Positions 45,416 through 55,102 of a stretch of DNA of 64,000 bases are shown piece by piece. The position numbers and the translations under genes are program-made. The notes below the pieces were generated by a model. It was not told the origin of the DNA, did not search any database, and worked only from the letters and a program-made list of their open reading frames with translations. Location: positions 1,339,302 to 1,403,301 of the forward strand of contig JAFDZP010000002.1 in NCBI GenBank assembly GCA_018266835.1, in the 5' to 3' direction. Position 1 is the first letter of the stretch, and each line of letters begins with the position of its first letter. The stretch is from Bacteroidota bacterium. GTDB lineage: Bacteria > Bacteroidota > Ignavibacteria > Tepidaquicellales > Tepidaquicellaceae.

Positions 45416-47521
45416 TTATTTCACCAGCACCATCTTTTTTGTCTCAGTAAATCCATCCGTTTTAAGAGTGTAAAAATAAATTCCGCTTGGCAGATTAAAT
45501 TCTGTTGAATTAAAATCCATAGCATAGCTTCCAGCATTTTGTTTTTCGTTAACAAGTGTAGCAACTTCTTTCCCGAGTAAATCATAAACTTTCAGCGATA
45601 CAAATCCTGATGATTTTATTTCGTAGTTTATTTTCGTTGAAGGATTGAACGGGTTTGGATAGTTTTGAAAAAGTGAAAAATTATCTGGAATGTTTGTGCT
45701 TACCTGCTTAACTCCGCTTGTTCCCCCTGTAGTAGTTTTAAACAATACTCCGTTTGTACCCCCAAGCCATCCGGTCATTTCATTAATGAAATAAAGAGAG
45801 TAAAAATTTCTTTTACTTAATATGTTTTCATAATTCCATGTAGTTCCGCCATCAATGGATTTGATTATTTTTCCCTGAACATCGTAACAAAACCCCGTGA
45901 GACTATTAATGAATTTAATTTCAGGCATAAATAATTTTATTCCAAATGAACTTAATTCGATGGTTGTCCAGTTACTCCCTCTATTAGTTGTTTTAAAGAC
46001 CTGATTGGAATTGCAAACCCATCCTGTTTGTGGATTGATAAAGCTTACACTGTTGCTTATCATCAATGGAATGGAAGGTGTAATTGCTTGAAATGAAATT
46101 CCTCCATCAATTGTTATGTAGGTGTTGAATGTTCCTGCCATAAAACCAGTCGACGCATTTAAAAATTGTAACTTTGAAGTTGCATTTTGATATCCTTGAA
46201 ACCAGTTTTCACCTCCATTTGTAGTCTTATATAATACACCGGATGTATTTACCATAGCCCATCCCGTCTGCTGATTTATGAAATATATATAATTGAAATC
46301 CGAGTTTATTCCAAAATTTAGTGTAAGCCAGTTTTGCCCTCCATTTGTTGTTTTATAGAGTGCACCTTGCGGACCTGAAGCCCAGCCGGTATTTACATCT
46401 GCAAAAGATAAACTGTAAATATTTGATGAACCCAGTGGAATGTTTACATTCCAAGTATTCCCTCCATCTGTGGATTTTAAAACTTCGTTAGGATAATTTC
46501 TGGCATATCCTGTTAATGAATTTAAAAACTGAACATTATAAAAAGATTTTGAAGTATTTAAAGAAAAATACGGAATCCAGTTTTCTCCCGCATTAGTTGT
46601 TTTGAAAATTGAGCCAAGCTCTCCTATACAAAACCCTGTACTTGAGTTAATAAAATTTATAAATTTTAAATTTATATTTTCATTATGAATATTTATATAT
46701 TCCCAGTTGCTTCCACTGTTTGTGGTTTTCATCAAATAAGTATTGCCAATAAAAGAAAACGTTCCTACTGCATAGCCTGTTTGGGAATTTATAAATGAGC
46801 TTGAATAGGGAGTTATCCAGTATCCGGCCCCATTACCTAGCTCTGTCCAATTTACTCCGCCATTTGTAGATTTATAAAAATAATATCCGCTCGGTGCCCA
46901 TGCATTTTGATTATCAAGAAAGTTTACATGATTTACAAAACCAATTGGTGTAGGACCGTTTGTCCAAGTCTGGCCCATATCTGTAGTACGAAGTTGTTGA
47001 TTTTGACTAAAAATTACTACAGTGTTATTAGGCAGCTTATTCATGGTTTTCAGATTTGTGCTTCCGGAAAAAAGTAAAGTCCAGTTTAAACCTCCATTTG
47101 TAGTCTTAAGAACGTTTGCAGTATCACCGCAGATCAATCCGTTCATTTCATCCCAGAAAATTACACCATTGAGATCTTGATTGCTGACGCTTGATATTGA
47201 GACCCAGCTATCACCTCCATTTGTTGTTCTCAGTATTTTTCCTTTTGTGCCGACTGCAACTCCTGTTAGCACATTGACAAAGTAAACTGAATTTAAGTTG
47301 TAAGAGCCGTTAATTTCTTTTACGTTCCAATAAGCACCTCCTTCTTCAGTTTTCATAATTAAGCCCGAATTTCCCACAATCCACCCTGTGTAATTATCGA
47401 TAAAGAAAATATCATTGTATTCGCCTCCAATAGGTGATGCATTCGGAGACTGCCATCCGCTTTGCCCGAAAACAATTTGTCCCCAGATAAAAAATAAAGT
47501 AATTATTATAAACTTTTTCAC
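45416..47521 (-). CDS. Ycf48-like propeller secreted protein with T9SS signal (cluster gene C)
   Basis: A 701-residue protein with a signal peptide ending FGQ (about residue 19), Ycf48/BNR repeats (for example LRTTNGGDSW, LMKTTNSGSNW, LYKTTNGGENW) and the T9SS signal cassette, which differs from that of A and B at two positions in the shared 148-bp core. It starts 9 bp after the stop of gene D, so the two are surely co-transcribed. Confidence 0.88.
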   Translation of the reverse strand: MKKFIIITLFFIWGQIVFGQSGWQSPNASPIGGEYNDIFFIDNYTGWIVGNSGLIMKTEEGGAYWNVKEINGSYNLNSVYFVNVLTGVAVGTKGKILRTTNGGDSWVSISSVSNQDLNGVIFWDEMNGLICGDTANVLKTTNGGLNWTLLFSGSTNLKTMNKLPNNTVVIFSQNQQLRTTDMGQTWTNGPTPIGFVNHVNFLDNQNAWAPSGYYFYKSTNGGVNWTELGNGAGYWITPYSSSFINSQTGYAVGTFSFIGNTYLMKTTNSGSNWEYINIHNENINLKFINFINSSTGFCIGELGSIFKTTNAGENWIPYFSLNTSKSFYNVQFLNSLTGYARNYPNEVLKSTDGGNTWNVNIPLGSSNIYSLSFADVNTGWASGPQGALYKTTNGGQNWLTLNFGINSDFNYIYFINQQTGWAMVNTSGVLYKTTNGGENWFQGYQNATSKLQFLNASTGFMAGTFNTYITIDGGISFQAITPSIPLMISNSVSFINPQTGWVCNSNQVFKTTNRGSNWTTIELSSFGIKLFMPEIKFINSLTGFCYDVQGKIIKSIDGGTTWNYENILSKRNFYSLYFINEMTGWLGGTNGVLFKTTTGGTSGVKQVSTNIPDNFSLFQNYPNPFNPSTKINYEIKSSGFVSLKVYDLLGKEVATLVNEKQNAGSYAMDFNSTEFNLPSGIYFYTLKTDGFTETKKMVLVK

Positions 47522-47530
47522 AGTAAAAAT

Positions 47531-49054
47531 TTATTTTATTAAAATCATTTTTCTTGTCTCATTAAACTTCCCTGCATTCAAAGTATAAAAATAAATTCCG
47601 CTTGGCAGATTAAAGTCAGTTGAATTAAAATCTACAGCATAATTTCCTGCATTTTGCTTTTCGTTTACTAAAGTCGCAACTTCCTGCCCGAGCAAATCAA
47701 AAACCTTCAGGCTAACGAAATTCGTAATTTTTAATTCGTAATTAATCTTAGTAGTAGGGTTGAATGGGTTTGGGAAATTCTGATATAACTTATATGAAAC
47801 AGTAGAAGATGTGTTCGGAATTTCCGTCAAATATTCTGTCATAGAGGAACCCATCAGGGCAATCCTGCCGTTTACATTTTGCTCCCATACAGCTCTGAAT
47901 TTGTATGAGGGACCGATTATTCCGCTGCTGGGCAGTGTTTCACTTAAATCAACTTTTGAGTTTACGCTTGCATTGCCGATGTATTTTTTTCGGATTGTTG
48001 AACTGTTTTTTGAGCTATCACATTGTCCTATAAGTGTGATAAAGGTTGAATCAGCAGTTTTTGTAACACAGCCGAAACCATTAAAATGAAAATTATTACC
48101 GGCGGCGTTATTTGAAAAAATATATGGAAATATTACTCCTTTGCCGCCTGAATGACTTCCTGCTAAATTATTTGTAAAATTGTAAACGGAGGGGTTTGGA
48201 GCGGAATATGTGCCGCGGCAAGATTGTGTTGATACCCCGTAGTCAAACCCGATGTAATAGCCCCCAAATATGTCTCTGTTGTATCTCGGATTTTTTTGTG
48301 TTTCGGATAAATTTGATTCAAACAATGACTGCCATGTAATATCTGCTGTAGTAATATTAAAATTAAATGCCCTGTAATTCAACTTTGATAATGAAGGAGA
48401 GACTTCTTTTACAAAAGAAAATACATATAAAGTGCTTGCGCTGATAATCAAAGGTGAGGAACAGTTTTCGCTGATGCCGTCTGTAAGATTCTGTTCAGTG
48501 CCTATCCATGTTGAAGTTTCTGATTTATATCTTCTGAGAAACAAATCATTGCCTCTTTTAAAAATCAGAAAAGAAAAATTATATTGTAAAGGTGAAGTGT
48601 TGTTGTTCAGATATGCCGGAGTTGTTTCATCTTCATTTGTGCAGCCGGGGTATATTACAGGCGCTGACCAGCCTGCTCCGTTGTAAGTTGAATAATATAT
48701 ATCCCAGTTACCGTTTTTATTTGATTGCCATACAACCGTATTAATGCTGAATACAGGATTTATATTAAGCTCACCCTGGCTATTTGTTACAGGAACTTCC
48801 TGGCTGTAGCCTGTATAACTTGCTGTTCTGAACATTATATCCGATGAGCTGCCATTATGTCTCTCATAAAATAAATTTGCAGTTGGAGAGCTTAAATATT
48901 CATTTGCGAAAGTTGGATTTTTATAATCATAAGAAGGAGAAGATACTAAGGTATCGGCCTCCATAAAATAAACAGGAGACTGAGCCTTACAGTTATTTAG
49001 AGAGATATAAAGAAAGAGTGTAATAAAAGCAAAGAGAGTAAATGTGTTTTTCAT
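47531..49054 (-). CDS. Secreted protein of different fold with T9SS signal (cluster gene D)
   Basis: A 507-residue protein. The signal peptide ends CKAQ (about residue 25). The body (about 30-415) has no KTTNGG repeats but shows regular Asn/Tyr/Ser/Trp-rich strands with SNKNGNWDIYYSTYNG-like blocks, as in TolB/WD-type propellers that bind polysaccharides or peptides. The T9SS signal follows (NFPNPFNP, YDLLGQEVATLVNEKQNAG variant). Tight spacing to gene C. Function unknown. Confidence 0.85.
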   Translation of the reverse strand: MKNTFTLFAFITLFLYISLNNCKAQSPVYFMEADTLVSSPSYDYKNPTFANEYLSSPTANLFYERHNGSSSDIMFRTASYTGYSQEVPVTNSQGELNINPVFSINTVVWQSNKNGNWDIYYSTYNGAGWSAPVIYPGCTNEDETTPAYLNNNTSPLQYNFSFLIFKRGNDLFLRRYKSETSTWIGTEQNLTDGISENCSSPLIISASTLYVFSFVKEVSPSLSKLNYRAFNFNITTADITWQSLFESNLSETQKNPRYNRDIFGGYYIGFDYGVSTQSCRGTYSAPNPSVYNFTNNLAGSHSGGKGVIFPYIFSNNAAGNNFHFNGFGCVTKTADSTFITLIGQCDSSKNSSTIRKKYIGNASVNSKVDLSETLPSSGIIGPSYKFRAVWEQNVNGRIALMGSSMTEYLTEIPNTSSTVSYKLYQNFPNPFNPTTKINYELKITNFVSLKVFDLLGQEVATLVNEKQNAGNYAVDFNSTDFNLPSGIYFYTLNAGKFNETRKMILIK

Positions 49055-49129
49055 AACCGCTCCTTTGAATTTAATTTTTAAAATTTGTTTTGTTTCCCAA
49101 TATTGTTTATTGAGCAGTTCTAAATTTAA

Positions 49130-51313
49130 TTATTTTACCAAAACCATTTTTCTTGTTTCATTAAACTCCCCCGCGTTCAGAGTATAAAAATAAATTCCGC
49201 TGGTTAAACCATATTTACCTGCATCAAATGAAGCCTCATAAACTCCTGCATTTTGAATTCCATTTATTAGTGTGGCAATTTCTCTTCCGGTAATATCAAA
49301 TACAGAAATCTTTGCAAAAGTTTTTTGGTTCAGCTCATAAGTAAATTTTGTTGACGGATTAAACGGATTCGGATAATTTTGCGAGAGTGAAAAATTCTTC
49401 GGAATCTCAGATGAAATACTTCTAATATCATCTCCCCATCCCTGAACATAAACACCTGAATCTCCGCCGTAAAAGCAGCTGAATCCTCCCCATGCAAGAG
49501 AATATGCGCTTGTATCTTTAACATATTGAGTTGTATTTAATGAACTCCATTCTGGAGAGATAAGGCTTCCGTTAAAGATTAAAATTCCTCTGTAATTATT
49601 ATTACCGGGATATTTTCCGGTGGCAAAAATTACTTCATAAGGTGAGTGCAAAACTCCTTCATTCTTTATTATATCATAATAATTAAGATTATCTGAAGCA
49701 ATGCCGCTGTTTACTTTTACCCAATTATTGCCTTCATTTGTTGAATAGAATACTCCGCTTCCACTTGTACCTGCATAGATTCCGTTCCCCAATCCAATGC
49801 TTAAAATATTAGAGCCCGTCAGACCGTTATTTGCTTCTACCCAACTGCTTCCATTATTGGTAGATTTGTAAACACCGTGGTTATCGGTTCCAAGATAAAT
49901 TGTACCTGAAATTACCTCCAATGTATTGATATGTGCACCTGCAGGATAACCGTTAATCAGAGTTTCCCAGTTTGTGCCTTCGTTAGTTGTTCTGTAAACT
50001 CCGCCGCCGTAAACATAAATTACTCCGTTAGATATTTTTACTCCTGTTACACTCGGAGTTGGTGAACCTAATTGAGTAAAGTTAGTTCCTGAATTTGTAG
50101 ATTTGTATATATTTGAATTTAATAGTATATATAAATTACTTCCTGATAAAGTTAAGTCACTAACAGTTGATGGCAATGTTACCGGCAGCTGTATAAAATT
50201 CCATGAATCTCCTCTTGTTGTTGAGTTGTATAGTTGTCCGTTCGCTATTGCATATATGTTGGGTACGTTAATTTCAAGTTTTGAAACTTTTGAACCTATT
50301 GGGATTCCTTTAATTTCTCGCGACCAGTTTTGTCCAAGGTTTGTAGTTTTCCATAATCCCGGGTATCCTGATGTTGCTATGAATGACCCTTGTAGAGAAT
50401 ATAAATTATTATAATTAATCCCTGAGGAATTTTGCAGTGTAGTATTCCACGTTGCGCCGCCATCAGAAGAAACTGCTATGTAGTTAGATGTTCCTGAAAT
50501 TGTAATATAGTTGAATGTTCCTATGTAAGAGTTGAATTGCGTATTTATTATTGAATGGGGATTTTGCGAGCATACAAATCTGAATGAATCTAAACCATTA
50601 TTTGATTTATATAAACCGTATGTTGGAATTCCCCCCGCATATGACGCGCCCGATGCAAAAACATTTCCGACAGAGTTAATATATATTAAAGAGTAAGTTT
50701 CGTATGAAGGCATTCCTTCTGCTTTTTGCCAGCTTACACCTGCGTTTGTAGAACGGTATAGTCCCCGGTTAACGGAAATATTTGTATAACCTGAAGTGAA
50801 ATACAAAATATTGTTTTCATCTATTTGTAAGTTTATACAATCAGTTTGCGGAGGAACGCCGTTATTTCTTGCGCTCCATGTAGATCCATTATCTGTTGAA
50901 CAGTAAATTCCTTTGCTGGTAGATGCAAAGATGCTTCCGGGGACATTCTTAACAAATCCACTTATCGCAATTGTATCGGGCAGGCCTGAAGTTATTTTTG
51001 ACCAGTTACTTAAATTTGTTTCTCGGTAGATTCCGTTAGCTGTTCCAACTAAGTAAACATTGTTTCCTGCATAAAATAAAATTGATGGAGAATCAGCAAA
51101 ATGACCGCTCTCTATTTTTTCCCAGCTGTAAAACAATCCGTTACTTCTGTATAAGTCATTATTATAAAACATAAAGTAATCACCATTGTAACTGGTAAAT
51201 AAATTATGTAATGGATAAGAAGTATTTGTTCTTGTCCAGGGACCGTAGGAATCAATCTGACAGTAAATAAAATTTGCGCAAAGCAAAATGAGTGTTAATA
51301 TAATCTTTTTCAT
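49130..51313 (-). CDS. BNR/sialidase-like propeller secreted protein with T9SS signal (cluster gene E)
   Basis: A 727-residue protein, first of the leftward series. A signal peptide (about 1-18) precedes repeats of the BNR/Asp-box type (IYCSTDNGSTW, LYRSTNAGVSW, VYKSTNNGSSW, VFYSTNEGNNW) that differ from the KTTNGG form of genes A-C by beginning S-T-x-N/D-x-G. The T9SS signal ends it. BNR repeats occur in sialidases and in surface adhesins; no sialidase catalytic Arg triad is apparent. It starts 75 bp upstream of gene D. Confidence 0.86.
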   Translation of the reverse strand: MKKIILTLILLCANFIYCQIDSYGPWTRTNTSYPLHNLFTSYNGDYFMFYNNDLYRSNGLFYSWEKIESGHFADSPSILFYAGNNVYLVGTANGIYRETNLSNWSKITSGLPDTIAISGFVKNVPGSIFASTSKGIYCSTDNGSTWSARNNGVPPQTDCINLQIDENNILYFTSGYTNISVNRGLYRSTNAGVSWQKAEGMPSYETYSLIYINSVGNVFASGASYAGGIPTYGLYKSNNGLDSFRFVCSQNPHSIINTQFNSYIGTFNYITISGTSNYIAVSSDGGATWNTTLQNSSGINYNNLYSLQGSFIATSGYPGLWKTTNLGQNWSREIKGIPIGSKVSKLEINVPNIYAIANGQLYNSTTRGDSWNFIQLPVTLPSTVSDLTLSGSNLYILLNSNIYKSTNSGTNFTQLGSPTPSVTGVKISNGVIYVYGGGVYRTTNEGTNWETLINGYPAGAHINTLEVISGTIYLGTDNHGVYKSTNNGSSWVEANNGLTGSNILSIGLGNGIYAGTSGSGVFYSTNEGNNWVKVNSGIASDNLNYYDIIKNEGVLHSPYEVIFATGKYPGNNNYRGILIFNGSLISPEWSSLNTTQYVKDTSAYSLAWGGFSCFYGGDSGVYVQGWGDDIRSISSEIPKNFSLSQNYPNPFNPSTKFTYELNQKTFAKISVFDITGREIATLINGIQNAGVYEASFDAGKYGLTSGIYFYTLNAGEFNETRKMVLVK

Positions 51314-51373
51314 AAGGTGAGATGTAAAATTATTTAAATCTTTGATAAAACTTATTCAATCATTAAGATTTTA

Positions 51374-52741
51374 TCAAGATAATTTATAATCCCTGTTCTT
51401 CTCCGGGGCGATTATTCTTTTCCCGGGATATTTTTTTACTGTGTCGTTTCCGAGCGAATTAATTGCATTTTCATCTCCGTGTACAATTATAATGGTATCA
51501 GGGTTTAAATGCTCAATCATTTTTTCCAGCTCTTCTTTTCTTGAGTGAGAAGAAAACCGGAAGTTTCCTATTTCGCATTTTACATCTATCGGACTTTCAA
51601 AACTATTTAAATAAAGCAGCTCATTATATCTGGCGTTCTTAATTAAATAGCCGGGAGTATCAGGGTCGCAGTAGCCGCAAACTGCAATTCCAAAATTTGC
51701 TCTTGGAAGAAATTGTTTTGCAATTGTGTAAGATGCAGTGCGCGGCATCATCATTCCGCTTGTAGCTATAACAATAGAAGGGTGCTTGTAAAAATCCCCT
51801 CTTACAGAATCTCTTCTGCCTAATAGCGTAAAGTCAATTTCCGAAAGTTTAAATCCTTTCTTTACTCTATTAATAGAGTAAATGTAGTCATCATAAACAT
51901 CATTGATTGCTTTGGACATCGGACTGTAATAAACCGGCACGTGCGGAATTATATTCTTCTTCATTAATGTGTGCACACGCATAAGAATCTCCTGTGACTT
52001 CCCAAGCGCAAAAGAAGGGATGAGCACAGAGCCTCCTTTATTAATTATTCTATTAATAAAAGCGCCAAGTCTTTTCTCTTCATCTTTATAATCAGGATAA
52101 TTTTCTGAAGCACAGTTTGTTGCTTCAGTGATGAGAATATCAATTTTATTTTTTGGTAATTCTGCTTTTGGAATGAGAGACTGATTTCTTAAATTAATAT
52201 CTCCCGTGTAAAATATTTTTTTCCCGGCGGCATTAATTAATACAGATGCAGAGCCAAGAATGTGCCCCGCATCAAAGAATTTAAAACTAATTTTTTCGTT
52301 ACCGGAATCATTAAGATGAATTTTCTCCTCGTAATCATAACGTTTCATTATCATAGGGATAATATCAAGTGTTTCTTCTTTATAATTACTTATCATGCTT
52401 TTATCAAATTCCAGTTCAAACTCTTCCCGAAGTATTCTGGTAGTATTGCTCAGCATAACTTCTGCCAGGGAAAGAGTGGCTTTAGTAGAATAAATTTTTG
52501 CATACGGAAAAAATTTTAGAAAATAGGGAAGCGAGCCGATGTGATCTGTATGAGCGTGAGTTATTATCAGATGGTCAATTTTTTCATTTTTTATAGATTC
52601 ATAGTTGGGAAATGCTGAAGAGCCTTTTTTTCTTGGATGCAATCCTGAATCTAATACTATGTTAATCTCGTTTAAACTAAGTAAAAAGGAATTTGCGCCG
52701 ATTTCGTTTCCACCGCCTAGTACATTAAAATTAATCTTCAT
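51374..52741 (-). CDS. Beta-CASP metallo-beta-lactamase-fold RNA-processing nuclease
   Basis: A 455-residue enzyme. The metal site is THAHTDH (61-67), with a second His in GHILGSASV (near residue 158) and Asp in YTGDINLR. The beta-CASP cap domain follows, with the signature ATSGMM near 325 and the closing HGDENAI segment. Members cleave mRNA or tRNA precursors or act as exoribonucleases; this length and the N-terminal fold resemble the bacterial YSH1/RNase-like group. It is monocistronic. Specific substrate unknown. Confidence 0.9.
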   Translation of the reverse strand: MKINFNVLGGGNEIGANSFLLSLNEINIVLDSGLHPRKKGSSAFPNYESIKNEKIDHLIITHAHTDHIGSLPYFLKFFPYAKIYSTKATLSLAEVMLSNTTRILREEFELEFDKSMISNYKEETLDIIPMIMKRYDYEEKIHLNDSGNEKISFKFFDAGHILGSASVLINAAGKKIFYTGDINLRNQSLIPKAELPKNKIDILITEATNCASENYPDYKDEEKRLGAFINRIINKGGSVLIPSFALGKSQEILMRVHTLMKKNIIPHVPVYYSPMSKAINDVYDDYIYSINRVKKGFKLSEIDFTLLGRRDSVRGDFYKHPSIVIATSGMMMPRTASYTIAKQFLPRANFGIAVCGYCDPDTPGYLIKNARYNELLYLNSFESPIDVKCEIGNFRFSSHSRKEELEKMIEHLNPDTIIIVHGDENAINSLGNDTVKKYPGKRIIAPEKNRDYKLS

Positions 52742-53022
52742 TTTGTCAAAATAATTTATTATATAGTATGAATTAAGTCATTTATAGTTCAAGCACTTCT
52801 CAACTATGCAGTACTCTCTAATACTCTTTGGCGGGAGATTAAAATTATCGATAAATTAGGCACAATATCTGCAAATAAATAATTCGTTCTTTGGCATAGG
52901 TGTTGCTCTTATAGTGTTGTAGGAAACTTCTACAATAAATTCTGCAATTTAATTTTGTCTCTTGACTTTGTTTTTTAATATTGCGAATTTTGTTGTACAA
53001 GATATATACTACACTTTCGCGC

Positions 53023-53856
53023 ATGACTGAAAATTTACTTAAGTTAGGATTCACCGAAAAAGAAGCCAAGGTTTTTCTTGTTCTTTTACGGGGAGATTTG
53101 ATGGCAGCATCAGATGTTGCCAAAGAGGCAAATATAAGAAGAACAGATGTCTATGATATCCTAAACCAGTTTGTAAAATTAGGTTATATCAATGAAATAG
53201 ATACGAACCGTATCACAATGTTTCAGATGATTGATCCTAGAATAATCGGTGATAAAGTTCAGGATGACACAATTAGAAAGGCGAATCTACAGGCTCAGAA
53301 CGCAAAATCTGTTTTTGATAATCTTTTTCCACTATATAAATCAAAATTATCTTCAGATCAGGACTTTATTAATATAGAGCTTGTACGAGGACACAACAAA
53401 CACAGAGATGCTAAGTTTGCTGAATATACAAAGCAATCAAAAAATGAAATTCTCTTAATGGTTAAGCTTGAAAACGATGGTATGATTTCAGATGATACGG
53501 ATAAAATGATTAGTTCTTTCATAAAAAAAGGCGGAATATATAAATGTATCTACCAGCCATCAGAATATTTGAAATTCGTCGAGCAAAACAAGCTGGTAAC
53601 TCTATCTTTTAAAGAGTCGTTAGAGATTTTTAAAAAATATGAAAAAAATGGTGAGCAGATAAAGTTTACAACAGAATCAATTTCTAATATCGCAATTTTT
53701 GACAGATATACCGTATATTTTAATATATTTGAACCTGTTTTACCGAAACACAAGCGTTCAGATATAGTAGTAAAAAACAAAGAACTTGCAACATTTTTAG
53801 CTAATACTTTCGAGTTTTATTGGGGGAATTCGAAAAAAATAAATGAATTAATTTAA
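53023..53856 (+). CDS. TrmB-family transcriptional regulator
   Basis: The frame is open from 52981, but the ATG at 53023 begins the natural domain (MTENLLKLGF), giving 277 residues. A winged-helix N-terminus (LGFTEKEAKVFLVLL, DVAKEANIRRTDVYDILNQFVKLGYI, about 8-58) is the TrmB pattern, best known in Archaea as a sugar-responsive regulator. The C-terminal part is an effector-binding region without obvious family. It is followed after 10 bp by a T9SS secreted gene, suggesting an operon. A dyad TTGTAG-N7-CTACAA (52917-52935) lies upstream. Confidence 0.88.
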   Translation: MTENLLKLGFTEKEAKVFLVLLRGDLMAASDVAKEANIRRTDVYDILNQFVKLGYINEIDTNRITMFQMIDPRIIGDKVQDDTIRKANLQAQNAKSVFDNLFPLYKSKLSSDQDFINIELVRGHNKHRDAKFAEYTKQSKNEILLMVKLENDGMISDDTDKMISSFIKKGGIYKCIYQPSEYLKFVEQNKLVTLSFKESLEIFKKYEKNGEQIKFTTESISNIAIFDRYTVYFNIFEPVLPKHKRSDIVVKNKELATFLANTFEFYWGNSKKINELI

Positions 53857-53866
53857 TAATATATTT

Positions 53867-54898
53867 ATGAAAAACCAAATACTTACAAGCAAAGTTTTGA
53901 AGTTCAAGGTGATGTTTCTTATCTTCTCGTTGGTGATGATTATATCAATATTTCATCCCAATACATCCTCGGGCCAAACGACTACACTGAAGGGAACTGT
54001 ATACATTTACACCGCAGAAGATGATACTCTCTCGGTAATTGCCACAAACGGAGTAATTAAGTTTTATTCCATTGATAATCAGGGTAACACGGTGCTTAAA
54101 GCCACTGCGACCTTAGACGCAAGTGGTAATTATGTAGCAACCGTTACAGGAACTCAAGACTTATATGGTGTCATTTTTCCAAATGACATAACAGAAGAAG
54201 ATTATGTAGCATCATATTATCCGGGATGGTTAGATTTTGAAAGTGCTGATGCAATTTCAACTAACGAAGCTGTTAACGGAGTTATTGATTACGACTGGGG
54301 TGCTGTAGGAAAAGAGATTGTAGAAAGACCTTCAGGTGCAGAAACATATTCAGTATCAGGAAAGATAAACGCATTAACACCTTTATCACAGGATTTAATT
54401 CCAATGGTTTATTTAATGAGCGGCGAAAATGTAATTGCCAGCGCACCTGTTGGAACTGACGGAAGATATACTTTAAGCACATTTGCAAAAGGCAATTATG
54501 AAGTATTTACTTCAATCCCTGGATTTGCCAGCCAAACTAAAAATGTAGATTTAGGCACAACCAGAGGCGATATTAACTTTAATCTAGATGTTTACAGGGG
54601 GGAATCTGTTACATCACCGGTAAATTCAATTGCCGATAAGTTCACTTTAAATCAAAATTATCCTAATCCTTTTAACCCAACAACCAACATTAACTTTACA
54701 ATTCCTACAACCGGAATAGTTAAACTGACAGTTTATAACTCACTTGGTAAAGAGGTTTCAAAATTAGTAAACGATTTAATGGAGCCGGGAACTTATGATA
54801 TTCAGTTCAATGCTCAGAACTTAGCAAGCGGAATTTATTATTACACACTACAAGTTGGAAACAATGTAGTAACTAAAAAGATGAACCTCATCAAATAA
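53867..54898 (+). CDS. Secreted protein with carboxypeptidase-regulatory-like domains and T9SS signal
   Basis: A 343-residue protein. The signal peptide is a long hydrophobic stretch (about 14-36); a later Met (about 16) is an alternative start. Two beta-sandwich segments follow: TTLKGTVYIYTAEDDTLSV (about 38-56) and TYSVSGKINALTPLSQ (about 160-175), then GRYTLSTFAKGNYEVFTSIPGF (about 200-221), typical of carboxypeptidase-regulatory-like folds. The T9SS signal ends it. It is 10 bp downstream of the TrmB gene. Adhesion or binding role inferred from architecture. Confidence 0.85.
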   Translation: MKNQILTSKVLKFKVMFLIFSLVMIISIFHPNTSSGQTTTLKGTVYIYTAEDDTLSVIATNGVIKFYSIDNQGNTVLKATATLDASGNYVATVTGTQDLYGVIFPNDITEEDYVASYYPGWLDFESADAISTNEAVNGVIDYDWGAVGKEIVERPSGAETYSVSGKINALTPLSQDLIPMVYLMSGENVIASAPVGTDGRYTLSTFAKGNYEVFTSIPGFASQTKNVDLGTTRGDINFNLDVYRGESVTSPVNSIADKFTLNQNYPNPFNPTTNINFTIPTTGIVKLTVYNSLGKEVSKLVNDLMEPGTYDIQFNAQNLASGIYYYTLQVGNNVVTKKMNLIK

Positions 54899-54926
54899 AG
54901 TTTAAAAAATTGTAGTTCATAGGGGG

Positions 54927-54968
54927 AAGCCGGTGTGAGATTTATCTCGCATCGGCTTTGTTATTTTA
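54927..54968 (+). terminator. Intrinsic terminator after the 53867-54898 gene
   Basis: AAGCCG (54927-54932) pairs with CGGCTT (54953-54958), with an inner TGTGAGA/TCTCGCA stem (54934-54940, 54945-54951), then a T-rich run. Confidence 0.8.
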
Positions 54969-55041
54969 AGGAAGTTGTTTATAGTTTGTTGTTCTGCATT
55001 TTTTCTCTCATCAAAGTTTATTAAATTTGTATTACAGATAA

Positions 55042-55057
55042 TGTTTCACGTGAAACA
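55042..55057. other. parS site 1
   Basis: TGTTTCACGTGAAACA, a perfect 16-bp palindrome that matches the ParB-binding consensus TGTTNCACGTGAAACA at every fixed position. It lies immediately upstream of mnmG. Confidence 0.93.
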
Positions 55058-55067
55058 ACTTGGGTTT

Positions 55068-55083
55068 TGTTTCACGTGAAACA
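55068..55083. other. parS site 2
   Basis: A second identical TGTTTCACGTGAAACA, 26 bp from the first (centre to centre), ending 19 bp before the mnmG start codon. Two sites so close suggest a ParB nucleation centre for chromosome segregation. No parAB genes lie in the window. Confidence 0.93.
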
Positions 55084-55102
55084 TTTCTCATTATAAATAG
55101 AT

